Source of the DNA: Leuctra nigra
Taxonomy: Eukaryota > Arthropoda > Insecta > Plecoptera > Leuctridae
Direction: 5' to 3'
Length of the DNA: 64,000 bases
Assembly (NCBI GenBank): GCA_934045905.1
Contig: OW203767.1
Span: forward strand, 14,263,073 to 14,327,072
How positions within the stretch are numbered: the first letter of the stretch is position 1; each line of letters opens with the position of its first letter. Position numbers and translations under genes: made by a program. The notes beneath the pieces were generated by a model. It searched no databases. It was not told the origin of the DNA and was given only the letters and a program-made list of their open reading frames with translations. Shown here one piece after another: positions 11,105 to 23,200 of the stretch.

Positions 11105-13203
11105 CTTTCAAGCCTGGCACTAGGATTAAACTGAATAACTACTGATTTAGTCAAATTCAAACACAAACCATTCTCCTCTACCCAATCTGCTAATTGCTTT
11201 GTGGCACTATTGTTATATGCAAAATGTTCCCTAGCAGTGGAGCGAGTTGACTCACAATTCAAAAAATGGGTTGTATCATCTGCATACAAAGTGAAATTAC
11301 CTTTGTTTACACATTTGGATAGGTCGTTCGTATATAAAATAAATAACAATGGCGCTATTATCGATCCCTGAGGAACACCAATATTTATTACTACTTCGCT
11401 GGAATATAGCGGTCCACTACTGCTTGTTAACTTGATTACCTGAAGTCTATTTGTCAAATAGGATTTTAACCAATTATGGGCTTCTCCATTTATGCCAAAA
11501 TGTTGTAGTTTATCTAATAATCTGTCGTGGTTAACCATGTCAAATGCTTTTGTAAAATCGTAAAAAACACCTAATGAAGTATTGCGGTTGTCAAGAGAGT
11601 CTAAAACACGTAAAACAAAACTAGTAATTGCTGATATAGTTGATCTGCCGCTGCGGAATCCGTGTTGGCAATCTGACAGGAGAGAAGACTTTTCCAAAAA
11701 GAAAGTTAATTTGTTGCAGAACGCCTTTTCCAGTACCTTCGAGAAAACCGAAAGTAACGCTATTGGTCTATAGTTTTCCACAAGTAATTTATCACCCTTT
11801 TTGAAGACTGGACAAATAACTGCCTTCTTTAACCTATTCGGAAATATGCCTTGACTAAATGATTCATTTATAATAAATATCAATGGCTCAGCCACATAAC
11901 ATGCTACAAACTTTATAATATTGCAAGGTATTTCGTCAAAGCCAGAGGACTTCTTCTTCGTAACGTGTTGAATGACATCCATAAATTCTTTTTTATTTAC
12001 TGGTGAAAGAAGAAAACTATTACTATCAATTGACACATCGTATTCTGGATGAGTAGAATTATTTACATTACCTTTATCTTTGACATGACTATTCTTATTA
12101 TTTAACACTGAGTCTGCAGCATTTTTAAAGTAGTTATTAAAGATATTCGACATTTCCATAACAGACGTAATTTGTTTACCTTCATGTTCTAACGCCATTT
12201 CCTCTAATTTTGGTCCAATAACCTTATCAGTATTCATGTTACTTTTTATCACATTCCACGCGGCTTTTGATTTGTCACTTGATGAGCTTATAGTTTGAAT
12301 GTTCATATTCCTTTTACTTTGCCTTATATTCGTATTTAATTCCCTTTTTAATTGTATGTACTTTAATTTATCTTCTCGTTTACTGGTGTGCTTAAATGTA
12401 ATGAAAAGCTTTTTAACTTCTTCAGACAAAATTTTCAATTCTGGTGTAAACCATGCATTTACAATCTTGCGAGACTTCTGAAGTGTCCTCCTTTTAGGAA
12501 AACAATTATTAAAATACACATTAAAAATATCCATAAATTCAGTAAACATCTCATCCACTGTTCCTTTCGTATAAACAGTGTCCCAATTAGCGGAACTTAG
12601 TTGCATTTTGAATTTGTCTATCTTCTTATCATTAACTATCCTTTTATTAACAAACACCCGTTCATTTACTTTGACTTGCTTCTCACAACTCAGTATTTGC
12701 AAATAGTGATCAGATAATGCAGCGTCCATATTCTGGGCACAAACATTATGCATGTTAGTGAAAATATTGTCTATACACGAAGCATGATTTCCCATTACTC
12801 TTGTAGGGCAATGAATCATCATTGCTAAGCCAAAAGACATACACAGTTCAATTAAAGTTTTTGCATCATCATCACGCGATAAAAAATTTACATTGAAATC
12901 ACCACATATTATTACACCTTTCTTTGACTTTAATACATGTAACACTTTAGTGAGATTGTCTACAAATACTCTGAAATTACCACAAGGTGCACGATATAAA
13001 CATACAACTGTAACATGGCCATACACCACAGACTCTATTTCCATAGCTGTACACTCAAAATGCTTTTCAATATTCAAATCAACACCATGTTCTGAGGAAT
13101 GTGGCAACAATATCGATATCAATTCTAAGAAGAAAAAATATGGAACAGAAGAGATATTGTCTTTAATAAAAACGTACCAATTACAATATTTATTGTTTAC
13201 TGA
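11105..13203 (-). pseudogene. LINE ORF2, endonuclease and RT part
   Basis: Open frame with apurinic-type endonuclease remnants (IICGDFNVNFLS and DAALSDHYLQIL) followed by RT motifs (YRPIALLSVFSKVLEK, FTKAFDMVNHDRLLDKL, GVPQGSIIAPLLFILYTNDL, LYADDTTHFL). The N-terminal catalytic strands of the nuclease are missing, so the copy is 5'-truncated. The frame runs into hAT sequence at 11,104. Before the insertion it would have continued with the segment at 8,780-9,481. Confidence 0.85.
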
Positions 13204-13267
13204 TTATAACCTATCATTCAAATCTGACGTTAAACATCCTAAAACCAAATTAATTATACACTGAGAC

Positions 13268-14791
13268 CTAACTGTTCGATAGAAATGTCTTGATTATGTT
13301 AGCAACTTCGTCAGGTTTCTCCCAGTACACTAGAAACTCTGCTTCTGGAATCGCCTCGAACTTTGCGAGTGGAAACGTCTTCCTGATAACCGGTTTCCAT
13401 TCGTCCTTTATAGCTTCTACACAGTCTTCACCTGTGATGAAGATGGTTGGCTTATCAAACGTTGTAGTGCCTTCGGGTTTTTGAAAATACGCCAAGTTCT
13501 TATGGAAGTTCTTTTCAATGGACGCAATGTTAACTTTCCATCTGTAACCTCCGCGTTTGAAAGTTCCCAGCTCAAGCTCGACGAACTTTAGTATAAGGTC
13601 GTGTTCGTCGTGATCCTTGAATTTCTTGTCGAAAACGTTGATAACTTCTGCTCTTGACAGGTTTTTCAGAGCTTTCAAATCGACTTGGAGAATTGTTCTG
13701 AGGAATGGAGGGACTCTGGCATCCAGAGGGCCTTCTGTGCTGACCCCCAGACATATTAGATGATCCACCATCTCTGGCTGAAATACATACATCAGGTTTT
13801 ACTTTAGCTTAGACTTCAAGAGAAAACAAATATATCTACCGAAGTTCAGTTGTTAATGACGGACAAAGTAATCGAACACAATGTCTGTACGGAATATTGC
13901 AACTTGTAATTGGATCTCTCCAAAAAGGGTAAGTATATACTAATGGTTCTCAACATTTTGGCTCAATTTCCCCTCTCACCGTTGTTCATAATTCCCAAGA
14001 TAGTCTATACCTTCTGTAACTCAACATTCCAAATAATATGCACAAAATATTTAGAACCCTTTAATTTTCTCTGTCAGCACGGATTTCGGGGAACACTTTT
14101 TGCGTAGGAATACAAGTTACAGTTTAAAGTTTTAAAATATATTTTTTTTCAAATTGACAACATAATCTGATGGTAAAACACGCTATTTTTACTTCAAAAA
14201 GTGTACATTTTCATTCATATGAAATTTAAATTCCGTTGAAATTTTGGTGTGAAAACGGTATAAGGCTGTTACGTAATGTCATAATATTTTATTGTAACCA
14301 TGGAAAGTTAGTTGATAAAAATGATGTCACTTCTTTTACCCGCCAAAATGTCCACTGGATTATATTTTATATTTATGAATGGAAATGTTATTTTTAATGT
14401 TGAAAACATCGAGTTGTTATTTTGAAACGTACTGCAACATCCCTATCACGCAACTCACATAGAGCAGGGCTGCCGTCATGACGCCCCTCGCACCTACATC
14501 CATGCCCATCAATGTGGCCGTGTGCAGTCCCACATTCCGCATGAACTTCTTCACATCTGCAGCGATGTGCGGGTAGCTCATGGCATGCGAATGAGGACTG
14601 TCACCATGGTTACGCAAGTCACATGCGTAGATGTTGAGCTGCGTGCTGAGCAGCAGTTTCAATGCTATGCGTCTCCAGTTGTGCTTCGAACCAAGAAGAC
14701 CGTGAAGTATTATAAGTGCAGGGGCACTCAGATTCTCAGATCTGTATTTCACATAAGTCATCTTTATGGGTTTTAACCTGTAGGATTGCAT
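13268..14791 (-). CDS. ABHD11-like alpha/beta hydrolase, probable pseudoenzyme
   Basis: Two exons, 14,459-14,791 and 13,268-13,777, join in phase 0 (donor TAT|GTGAGT, acceptor TTTCAG|CCAGAG) to give 280 aa. The exon junction ALLY|PEMVDHLICLG matches the family. Residues 28-36 carry the oxyanion-hole motif (ILHGLLGSK), and DLRNHGDSPHS follows at about 58-68. Mitochondrial ABHD11 has a serine nucleophile in a GxSxG elbow, but here the elbow reads MGMDVGARG with Asp at about 98. The C-terminal GHW region that carries the catalytic His reads AEFLVYW, with Phe at the His position. Both changes argue against ordinary esterase activity. Asp in the elbow is also seen in epoxide hydrolases and dehalogenases, but the missing His makes catalysis doubtful. 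The Met at 14,791 follows CCTGACAG, so an upstream exon with a targeting peptide is possible. Confidence 0.8.
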
Positions 14792-15897
14792 TCTGTCAGG
14801 CTCGTGGAACTAAATTTGCAAGGAGGGGGGGGGGGGGATAATATTGTAAACGAACATTAGCTGGAGATACTACAGCGGCTAACAATTGGGGGTGGGGAAA
14901 GAACCCCCTAGAAAAATGTGGGTCCGGGGCGCACAGCCCCGGAAATTTTTTGAATTTCAGGCATGAATTTGGTGCTTTTCTATACGCGTTTTTAACACTT
15001 TTTAAGCATATTTTCATCTTGACGAATAAATGTAGGTATAAGATAGGGTGGGGAATTGAATCGGTGGGGGGAGGGGGGATTTTCCTCCCATCCCCCCCTC
15101 CACCACCCCTTCCAGCGCGTCTGGTCAAATTCAATATTTGACATGGTAGTATATATAGAATATACTAGAAGGGATAGAATTTTCTTAATTTTGCATTAAA
15201 TAATACATAAAAGGTTAGGTTCACATAGGTATACGTATGTTGCGTTCTTCCACCCTGCCTGTGTATAATATTTACAATGAATTTACCATTAATTCTTACA
15301 GCTAAGTTTACCCAAATGAACTACTATCATACACCCTTATTGCGAACCTAGCGCTGCTTTGTCATTATGTATTTGTGAAATAAATTAAAATCTTACCTTG
15401 AGCTTTTAGTATGTTGCAACTTAAATGGTTGTAAATGTCGGAATGTTCTGCTTTGATTTACTCTCCATAACTTTTCAAACATATTGACGTGTTCTTGGTT
15501 GGAATATTTAAGTCCGACTTACCAGAACCGAACATTATTACACCAGAAATTATTTATTGACAAGCTATGGTAATGATAGAACAAAGAACAAAAGAACTTA
15601 TAAATGTACTGTAAAATAAGTGTAAAGGAACAGCTTCCTTAAAACTTTCTAGAATTACGGTAACAAAGTCATTCAATTTCAGCGTTTTGCATAGTTTCAG
15701 AAATGCTAGTGCCGGTATTATACAAGCGATTTACCCGCTTGTTGCAGGCACTTTTTTGGATACGATTGGAGACAAAATGGGTTGACGAAATGATTTAAAA
15801 TTTTAATCATGATTAGATAAAACACAGACTTGGGGTTATCACTTGGCACATTTTTTAAATTATATTTCATACGTGGCACCCAGCAAGACAAGAAAAC
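14792..15897. other. intergenic, no gene recognised
   Basis: The stretch contains a 16-bp G run near 14,822-14,837 and a G/C-rich patch near 15,060-15,115, which together look like the edges of an old repeat. A text near 15,735 (TTGTTGCAGGCACTTTTTTG) resembles one near 61,146 in copy F, indicating a dispersed repeat. No convincing exon is seen. Confidence 0.45.
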
Positions 15898-16607
15898 CAG
15901 TGGCGAGGCGCGCATCCCAACATTGGGGAGACACAACGCAATAATCAAAATAATCTACAATTAAAAATTACATGATTGTGTACAACGTAGGTAATTTCAT
16001 TGGGTGAAGAATTAGTTTTATGTCAACTCAAGATGTCAACTTAGATTTTATAGTTTATTGCTTTCAGAGAATTATGTGTTGCCGCGCTTGCTGCATGGCA
16101 TTTAAATTACGTATGTGTGAGTGAGTGAATTTCGTGTCGGTGTGTGACGAGTACAGTCGAAATGAATCGCTTGGTACTGTGGCGTGGCTACTGGACTAAA
16201 ATAGCACAGTAGACATGTCTTTTATTTCACTATATTAGCAAACAGACTACCCACATGCGGTATAGGATCGCGCCTTTGACTTGCGAGTGCGAGAGAGAAA
16301 GAAAACATCCAAAGCTGGAAACAACGAGTGGGAGAAGGATGAGAGATAAACGAGTAGACGTATACTGAGAATCGCTGAAAATGTCTCCCATGCTATTGGG
16401 ATACCCGATTGGAATTGCGCGGGCTGAGCCAAGCTTCATAACAGCGCTAAATTGAACACGATTTTCAAATGACACTCATTTTAAATCAAACACTAATTGA
16501 TATCAAATGAAAATAAACAATTACAATAATTTCAGGTTAATGAAATATATATTAGCACATTATGTCATTTTAACGTCTCCCCTGTCTCCCCTGACGCTTC
16601 GCCCCTG
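15898..16607. mobile_element. short non-autonomous hAT-like element
   Basis: The left end CAGTGGCGAGGCG and right end CGCTTCGCCCCTG are inverted with two mismatches. The flanks AAGAAAAC (15,890-15,897) and AAGAAAAT (16,608-16,615) form an 8-bp duplication with one mismatch. Internally, TTGGGGAGAC and GTCTCCCCTG extend the terminal inversion. It encodes no transposase. Its termini differ from the hAT element at 9,482, so it is a different family. Confidence 0.75.
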
Positions 16608-17231
16608 AAGAAAATAGACCATATTTCACAAAAAATCAACTAATTATTACTAATTAACAAAGCAAAAAATTAAAAAGGTACCAGTTCTTAATTTGAGATC
16701 AGTTGGTTAACCCAATCGTATCGGAAATTTCATAGTTTTGCGCGGTTTTGTTGAATAACCGGCGCCTACTTGGCACGAAGTAAAAATGAAAAAGTTCTAC
16801 TAAAATACACAGGAAACAATTTTTCTCTCTCAATTTTCTAAAACGGCCGAGCGCTTATACTTTTGGAACCAATCGTATTAAACATTATGGGTTCCTAGTA
16901 TGTTCCTAGTACCCTTCTAATACCTCTTCGGGATATCCAGACAAAATTGTACTCTCTTGAAAAAAATAATTCACAATGAAATGATAATGTTATTAACACT
17001 AATGTAACGACAAGGCAAACTCTTTTAGCTAGGTCTACGTAGACCGTTTTGGGGTTTTTCTTCTTCAAACCAATCGCAAGTCTGCCGTGAGCGGTTTTTG
17101 GACTTGGGATTGGCTATAAGAAAAAAACGGAAAACGCAAACGCAAAAACGGTATATGTGGACCCAGCTTAGTTTAAATCAATGAATTATCACATGTATAA
17201 GTTGTTAAGAAATTTCCCTCAACATGAAGAA

Positions 17232-20200
17232 CTAATCAACTGCCAGTTGTCTGAAGGAACCTTCCAGACCGAACAGACTCTCCTGAGTCTTCGGCTTCCC
17301 AACTCTCTTCTTCTCATCCGTCTTGAATTGCTCTTCTTCGATGAACCAATCACGATAGCTCTCCACCTTCTTCTTCCAGTAGGCTAAAAGAAAAATACAA
17401 TAATGAATCTCGACGTAGGTCTATGTATAATACATTTCTATCTATCATAGTTGATAGCAATTTGAATGATATGCGTGCATAATAGTAAGCTGATGAGTTG
17501 ACACTGACAATTTACAGACTGTAGATACGAATGTGGGAACAAATCGCAGATATAATATTGAAGAGATTTATCAATAAAATACAGATCTGTTTTATATACG
17601 ATAACATTGTATTTTTTAATTTTTTATTTGGTACTAAAATATAATATTTTGTTACACCTATATATAGCATCAAGGATATACATTTCATTTCGGACCACAA
17701 TTAACAGTTTCATACTAGGAAACGCTCTGTGTAACGCGTTGATAAGCGAGCACCGCCGTTCTATATATTTCCATTCTTATACGCAATAAAATGTAATCTA
17801 GTGGAGCGGTCGCTCCACCCAGCCAAGTCGTACTGTACACTCACACTCACTCAACATACCGTAAATGCCTAATAAAATGAGGAGCCAGACCAACTACTTT
17901 TACTGTAAGCAACAACATGGCATTTTCGGCCTACTGGATCATAAAATTGGAAAATCTCACATTGTTGTAAAATATCTTAATTTTGAGCTATGGCCCACCC
18001 CACCACATATACCAAATTTGGGAACAATAGGCTATACCATTTGCGAGCTAGAGGGCCGAGAAAACAGTGAAATTACACCACTTTGATCTTTAGATGATGA
18101 TTCAGATGATATCAGGAAACACCGCTATCACCGCCACAGCCTAAACGGCTTAGCCGATCGATCTGAAATTTTTACCACATGTGCACTTTTGGCGTCTGAG
18201 GTGCCTTTTTATAAAACCAACCGGTAGTCGCCATTTTGAAACCGGAAGTGACGTCATATCTCGAAAACGGCTAAACCGATCGGAATGAAACTAGCGCCAA
18301 ATGATTCAGACGGTCGTCTATATGGAATATCAGTAGTTAAAGTAGAGATGTACTATTACCGAAACCGGAAATGACGTCATGAAAATGAAGATCTAGATTT
18401 TAATGACCTCTTACTACAATAACTACATATTCAGAAGGCTTATAATGATACATAACATTTATAGAAATAAATTCTAGGTGGCAGTTATTTCAGTCGCCAT
18501 TTTGAAAACCGGAAGTGATACCATATCTCGAAAACGGCTGGACTGATTGGAACGAAGCTTTCGCAATTCTTCATGGAATATCACTTTAAGCTTAGGTATA
18601 TTGAGCACCAAACACAATTTTTCGTATTAACCAATTCGGAAATGGCGTATTTTTTAAAAGTATTTAGTCATTGTTGCTCCGATGTGTGTTACAAGTTGTG
18701 TAAATAAACTAAAAAAATAAGTGATATCCCCATAAAAAAACACTCCGTGTAAAAATACCAGCCAAGTCTCTTCAACTATAAAAAAAAATAGAATAAATCT
18801 AAAAATTCAGCACTGAAAAGTAGTGATATCAAAAAATGAGCCAAGTCAAAACTTAATTTTAAAAACCAAAATATACTTGGCGCATCGTTTTTAAGGGCAT
18901 TATAGGTATATTATATATAATTAGGTAGGTACATTTGATTTTTGGCATATGCTTCTATACTATTTATATACACGATGCGCCAAGTATATTTTGGTTTTTA
19001 AAATTAAGTTTTGACTTGGCTTATTTTTTGATATCACTACTTTTCAGTGCTGAATTTTTAGATTTATTCTATTTTTTTTATAGTTGAAGAGACTTGGCTG
19101 GTATTTTTACACGGAGTGTTTTTTTATGGGGTTAAGTTTATCCGATTTTATGTGTTCAGATATAAAATTTTCCATTATCTCGCTACCGCATTTTTGTCCA
19201 AGAGCTTTTATGTCCATATTCTTAATAAATTCTTTTACATTGACGTCATTCTTCGTGGGTGGTCGACTTACAAAATCGACTTCAATATGTGTCACATGTT
19301 TACTAATTTGATTACTAACAGTTATTTTATTTCTAAAAAAACGAATTCCTCAAAAAAGTGAGGGCTGTTAGCACATAAAATTGGCAGAATAGTGCAAAAT
19401 GTGATAAGAATTTTCCTTAGGCAGTCTTATAGGAAATTTTTCGCTCTTTCATAATTTCGAAATCATCAAAATCATCGGTCATTTTGGGCTCCAGGGCTGT
19501 CCAAAGCGCCAAAAATGTGTATTTCAGTGAAATATAAAACTTTTGTCAATGTATTGTTCTTCTATAATAAACGATGTGTTAAACCCGATTTACACGGTAC
19601 AATTTCTTGAAGAACTTCTGTGGCACATTCCCAGTTTTCACACAATTTTGGATTTACGCGAAGCAACTTTCTGTCACCGAACTTAAAACATGTTCTAATT
19701 TCCTTCAAGAAATGTGACAAAGACTGTGCCAAAGACTGTGACACAGAAGTTGTTCAATAAATGTGACCGTGTAAATCGAGCTTTATAGGAAGGTACGATA
19801 AAAAATTAAAATTCTTAGTTTAACCATAAGTTTAACCTGGCATTTTCAGGGAATTAATTAACTTAAACTTTAACTTAAAAATCGAAGGGTTACGATGGTG
19901 GAGGGGGGTGGAGACAAAGGTTTCGACAAATGTACAATATCCCATAGGTACTAGAGAAAATTGATTCCTTGCACATACAAAATATATATATATATCTATA
20001 AACTTAACTTATAAACTTATAAACTCTCTAAAAAAAAAATGAGAACTAAAAATGTAAAGCTTCTTGGCTGGTTTAAGAGGCCTAGGTCATGGTGTAAACA
20101 TCAGGGGTAACGTCACCGATTCGCGGGGTTATTGATAGTGTTTTTCTTAGTTTCTTCTTCACGCGAACCGAATTTTCAAAAATCAATAAGTCAAGGTGCA

Positions 20201-23200
20201 ATTATTAACAATGCGAAATAGTGTACGCAGTTGAGTTTAAGACTGTTACTAATGAAAAACCAAAGAAACAAGCGCTTCCAGTAACTTATCGAGGCCTAAC
20301 GATTTCAAGTCATTCAGAGTACTAGGAAAACGCTCTGAGTAACGCGTTGATGAGCGAGCACGGATACACGCAACACCTCGAACCGAAATTATGTCTATCG
20401 AAAATGTCATTAAAAGCCAATAATTCTTGAATTTCATCACAGACTTGTATAAATATCTCCAAAATTTCCAAAAATATTGGTCCCAATAACCTTTCTAAGT
20501 TTTAAGTTGATCGATTAAACCTTTGATTGAACGGTTCCTTGTTAAGTTTCAAAAATCACATGATATCCTTCAAACAATATACCTACCTGGGACCACTCAT
20601 ATGATATGATATTACTGTGGACACAATATCAGATCTCTATGATCAGATCAATCTGTTAAACGGTCATTATTAGTTTCATTTCGTTTGAAACTTTCTGCTC
20701 TAACTACCTTGCCTTGAACTGAAGATTCGAAGTCGCCGTGAATTTGACAGCCAACACACAAAATGTCCCTAAAATTACAAAAACTTTTGAAAATAACTAC
20801 AAATTAGACTGAAAATTGGCAAAAATACCTTAAATGTTGCTACCAATTACCATGCGAAGTTTTTAGTTGGTCGGTCAATCGGCAATACCCGCTGCACGAG
20901 AGCGGGTATTGCGTTGATTGTTTGAGTATCTCCTTGCAGCAGTCTGGTCGGGGGTCTCTTTGCTCCTTGATGCTTTATTATTAACGACATTTTGTTTCAA
21001 CCTTTTAGATTTAGCTTCGTCAGTTTCTTGATCTTCAATTTCACGCAGACGCTTTTTCGCCTTTATGGCTTTCATTCTAGCAGAAGTCTTTCCATTTTTC
21101 GGCATGTTTAAATAGGGATAAGATAGGTAATGAAAAAGTAAGAAGTAGAGTACCTACCTAATTAAAGTACAATAATATTTGTGTGATCAATGTTTGAAAT
21201 GCACGAAATGTGTGCTCAAAGACGTAATGTATTCAATGTCGTAATGTTACGAAATGAATCTTGAACAAAACTTCGCAAATATGAAAATAAAGTAAACACC
21301 TTTCAACTAATAAGCGAAAGGAATCAAAGTTCCACACAAAAAAACGGATCAGGTAAAATAGTAACTACCTAGTTTAGAAACGGAATGAATCCAACGTTCC
21401 ACAATTAAAATAAGACAACGTAATGTTTTGAACTGAATGAATCAAAACTTTCAAAAAAAAATAGCAACCTTCAAGGAAATGTCAGGCTAGACAGAAGCTC
21501 AGAAACGGAATAAATCCAACGTTTCCAAGAAGAAAATAATTTGAAATAATCAATCCCCTGGACAAAAACTGTAGATACCTAATATCTATGCTTTAAAAGC
21601 GATTCAATTTTACTAATACCTTCACAAAGTACACCAAATTGCCAAAATTATCAACGAAAAGAAGCAAAATGCAGGAGAGATTTGGAATGACGTGTGAACG
21701 CTAGAAGAGAACAAACGCCACTCAATGATATTATTGAAATGTGAGCTTATGTTTCTAATCCCTCCTGGATGCAAAATCAGCCAAGTAGAAACACGGGAGG
21801 CACGGCCATCAGAACTACGAATTGACGAAAAGACAATCAAGGTTTTTAAAAACTCGAAATGATTTGTTGGAAACTATGATCCAAATTGAATTATTCAAAT
21901 TTGATCAACTCAATAAACATAAAAATATCTGCTTTTCACTAAAAAAAGTGTACATACCATCAAAACACTCTTGTACCTAAAGCAAATCAGATTCAGTTGC
22001 ATTGGAAAGACATTCATTTTCAATGTTTCATTTCTGACAGCTATTAAAAATGTCAATAAGTGCATACTTTCTTGACAGATTCGGCTGAAAATTTGTAAAA
22101 TAAGTGACATTGTTGGTCTTACTGACCATGCTAAATATGAGTTTGATCACATTTCTCGAAGACCATTTTCATTTTTTAGGCTATCAGGAGATACTTATTT
22201 TAACAATGAACCAATGGATGGATTTCAAAAAAAAATTGGGTCTGCAAACAGAGAAGGTTGTCTTTACATGTGTGCAAAATTTCAGGTCGATCGGTGAAAC
22301 GGTGCGACTTCTATTGCTTCCTTTATACCCCGTTCTCACTACAGTCTCAACCGCGGTTGACTTCAACTGCAGTTCAAATAAAAATGGCGTTGATCTGTGT
22401 TGATCTACCAAATCTGACACATGCGTTCACACACAGAATCAAGCTCAACTGCAATTGAACCCTGTAATCTACGCAACCCGCCTGACAACCAGCTGTTTTT
22501 GAACAATAAACAACATGGCGCTCACCGAAAGTGAAAGTATTTATTTATTTGCTTTGAAGCAAATTATCAACGCCAATATAATCAACAAATTACTAAGTAA
22601 ACACAGGAGTAAACTTACAATACCTACGGGAATGTCGGCAATGACGAAAATGTCAGGTAGGACTAGGTTAGCTGTCAAATGTCCAAAGATTTTATAGTGG
22701 TGCGCGCATATTTCCTGTGAACTGCTTTGGCTAACTGCAGTTCAGATCTCAACTGAGTTGTAGAAACACGATCGAGTTTTCGATCGCGGTTGAACTCGAT
22801 TGTGTTGCGTTCACACTGATGTTCAACTGCGATTGAGATTCTCAACTGCGGTTGAAACTTGTAGTGGGAACGGGGTATTAGCATACAAAAACAAAAACAA
22901 AAAAAAAAACAAAAAAAAAAACAGAGGTCCGTGCTAAAAGAGCCAAATGGAGTCGCTCGCTTCGCTCGCTCAATAATTGAAATGTAGTTTATTATTTTTT
23001 ATTGTATATAACATAACATTTTAATATGTAAACATAAATTCTATAACAAAGCGTTTTTACTGCTAATGAAAAATGTGTGGTTTACCTATAAAGAGGCGGC
23101 ATGGAATTGTTCCTCAAGAAAGCAAATATGAAGGTTCTCTACATCGTTCTTCTCGTGGTCCTGGGTTTGATGTCCCGTAAGTAAAACCATCTCGACTAAT

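Larger units (their letters stand above)
8650..13205 (-). mobile_element. CR1/Jockey-like LINE, 5'-truncated and split by a hAT element
   Basis: The element reads on the - strand, with endonuclease then RT coding from 13,203 down to 8,780. It ends in a TTGAAA-type tail (8,658-8,697 on the + strand reads CAATTTCAATTTTTCAATTT and similar). The 5' boundary is near 13,205, where the frame closes, just beyond the 3' end of the ABHD11-like gene. A 1,623-bp hAT insertion (9,482-11,104) separates the last part of the ORF from the rest. The element lies between the carbonic anhydrase 3' end and the hydrolase gene. Confidence 0.8.
20322..22973 (+). mobile_element. CTAGGAAAACGCTCTG...CGCTCGCTCAA repeat, copies with insertions
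   Basis: The left end CTAGGAAAACGCTCTGAGTA and right end GCTCGCTTCGCTCGCTCAA match other copies at 24,095-24,801, 28,738-30,058 and 42,528-43,414. A fragment also lies at 17,714-17,757. Internally it repeats phrases such as AAATTT.AGGTCGATCGGT.AAACGG and GACCATGC(A)AA. Compared with the 42.5 kb copy, this locus holds about 1 kb of foreign DNA after 20,880 (Helitron-like fragment) and a 552-bp PIF-like MITE at 22,326. It lacks terminal inverted repeats and a recognisable ORF of its own, so its class is uncertain. Confidence 0.6.

Noticed and set aside
14796..15134. Gly/Pro-rich ORF opposite the hydrolase 5' side
   Set aside because: Caused by G and C runs. No family resemblance and no splice context.
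17181..17387. ORF with [19 protein letters not shown] (also near 32,525, 39,899, 47,570 and antisense at 62,115)
   Set aside because: It is the antisense shadow of the conserved last exon of the CRAL-TRIO genes.
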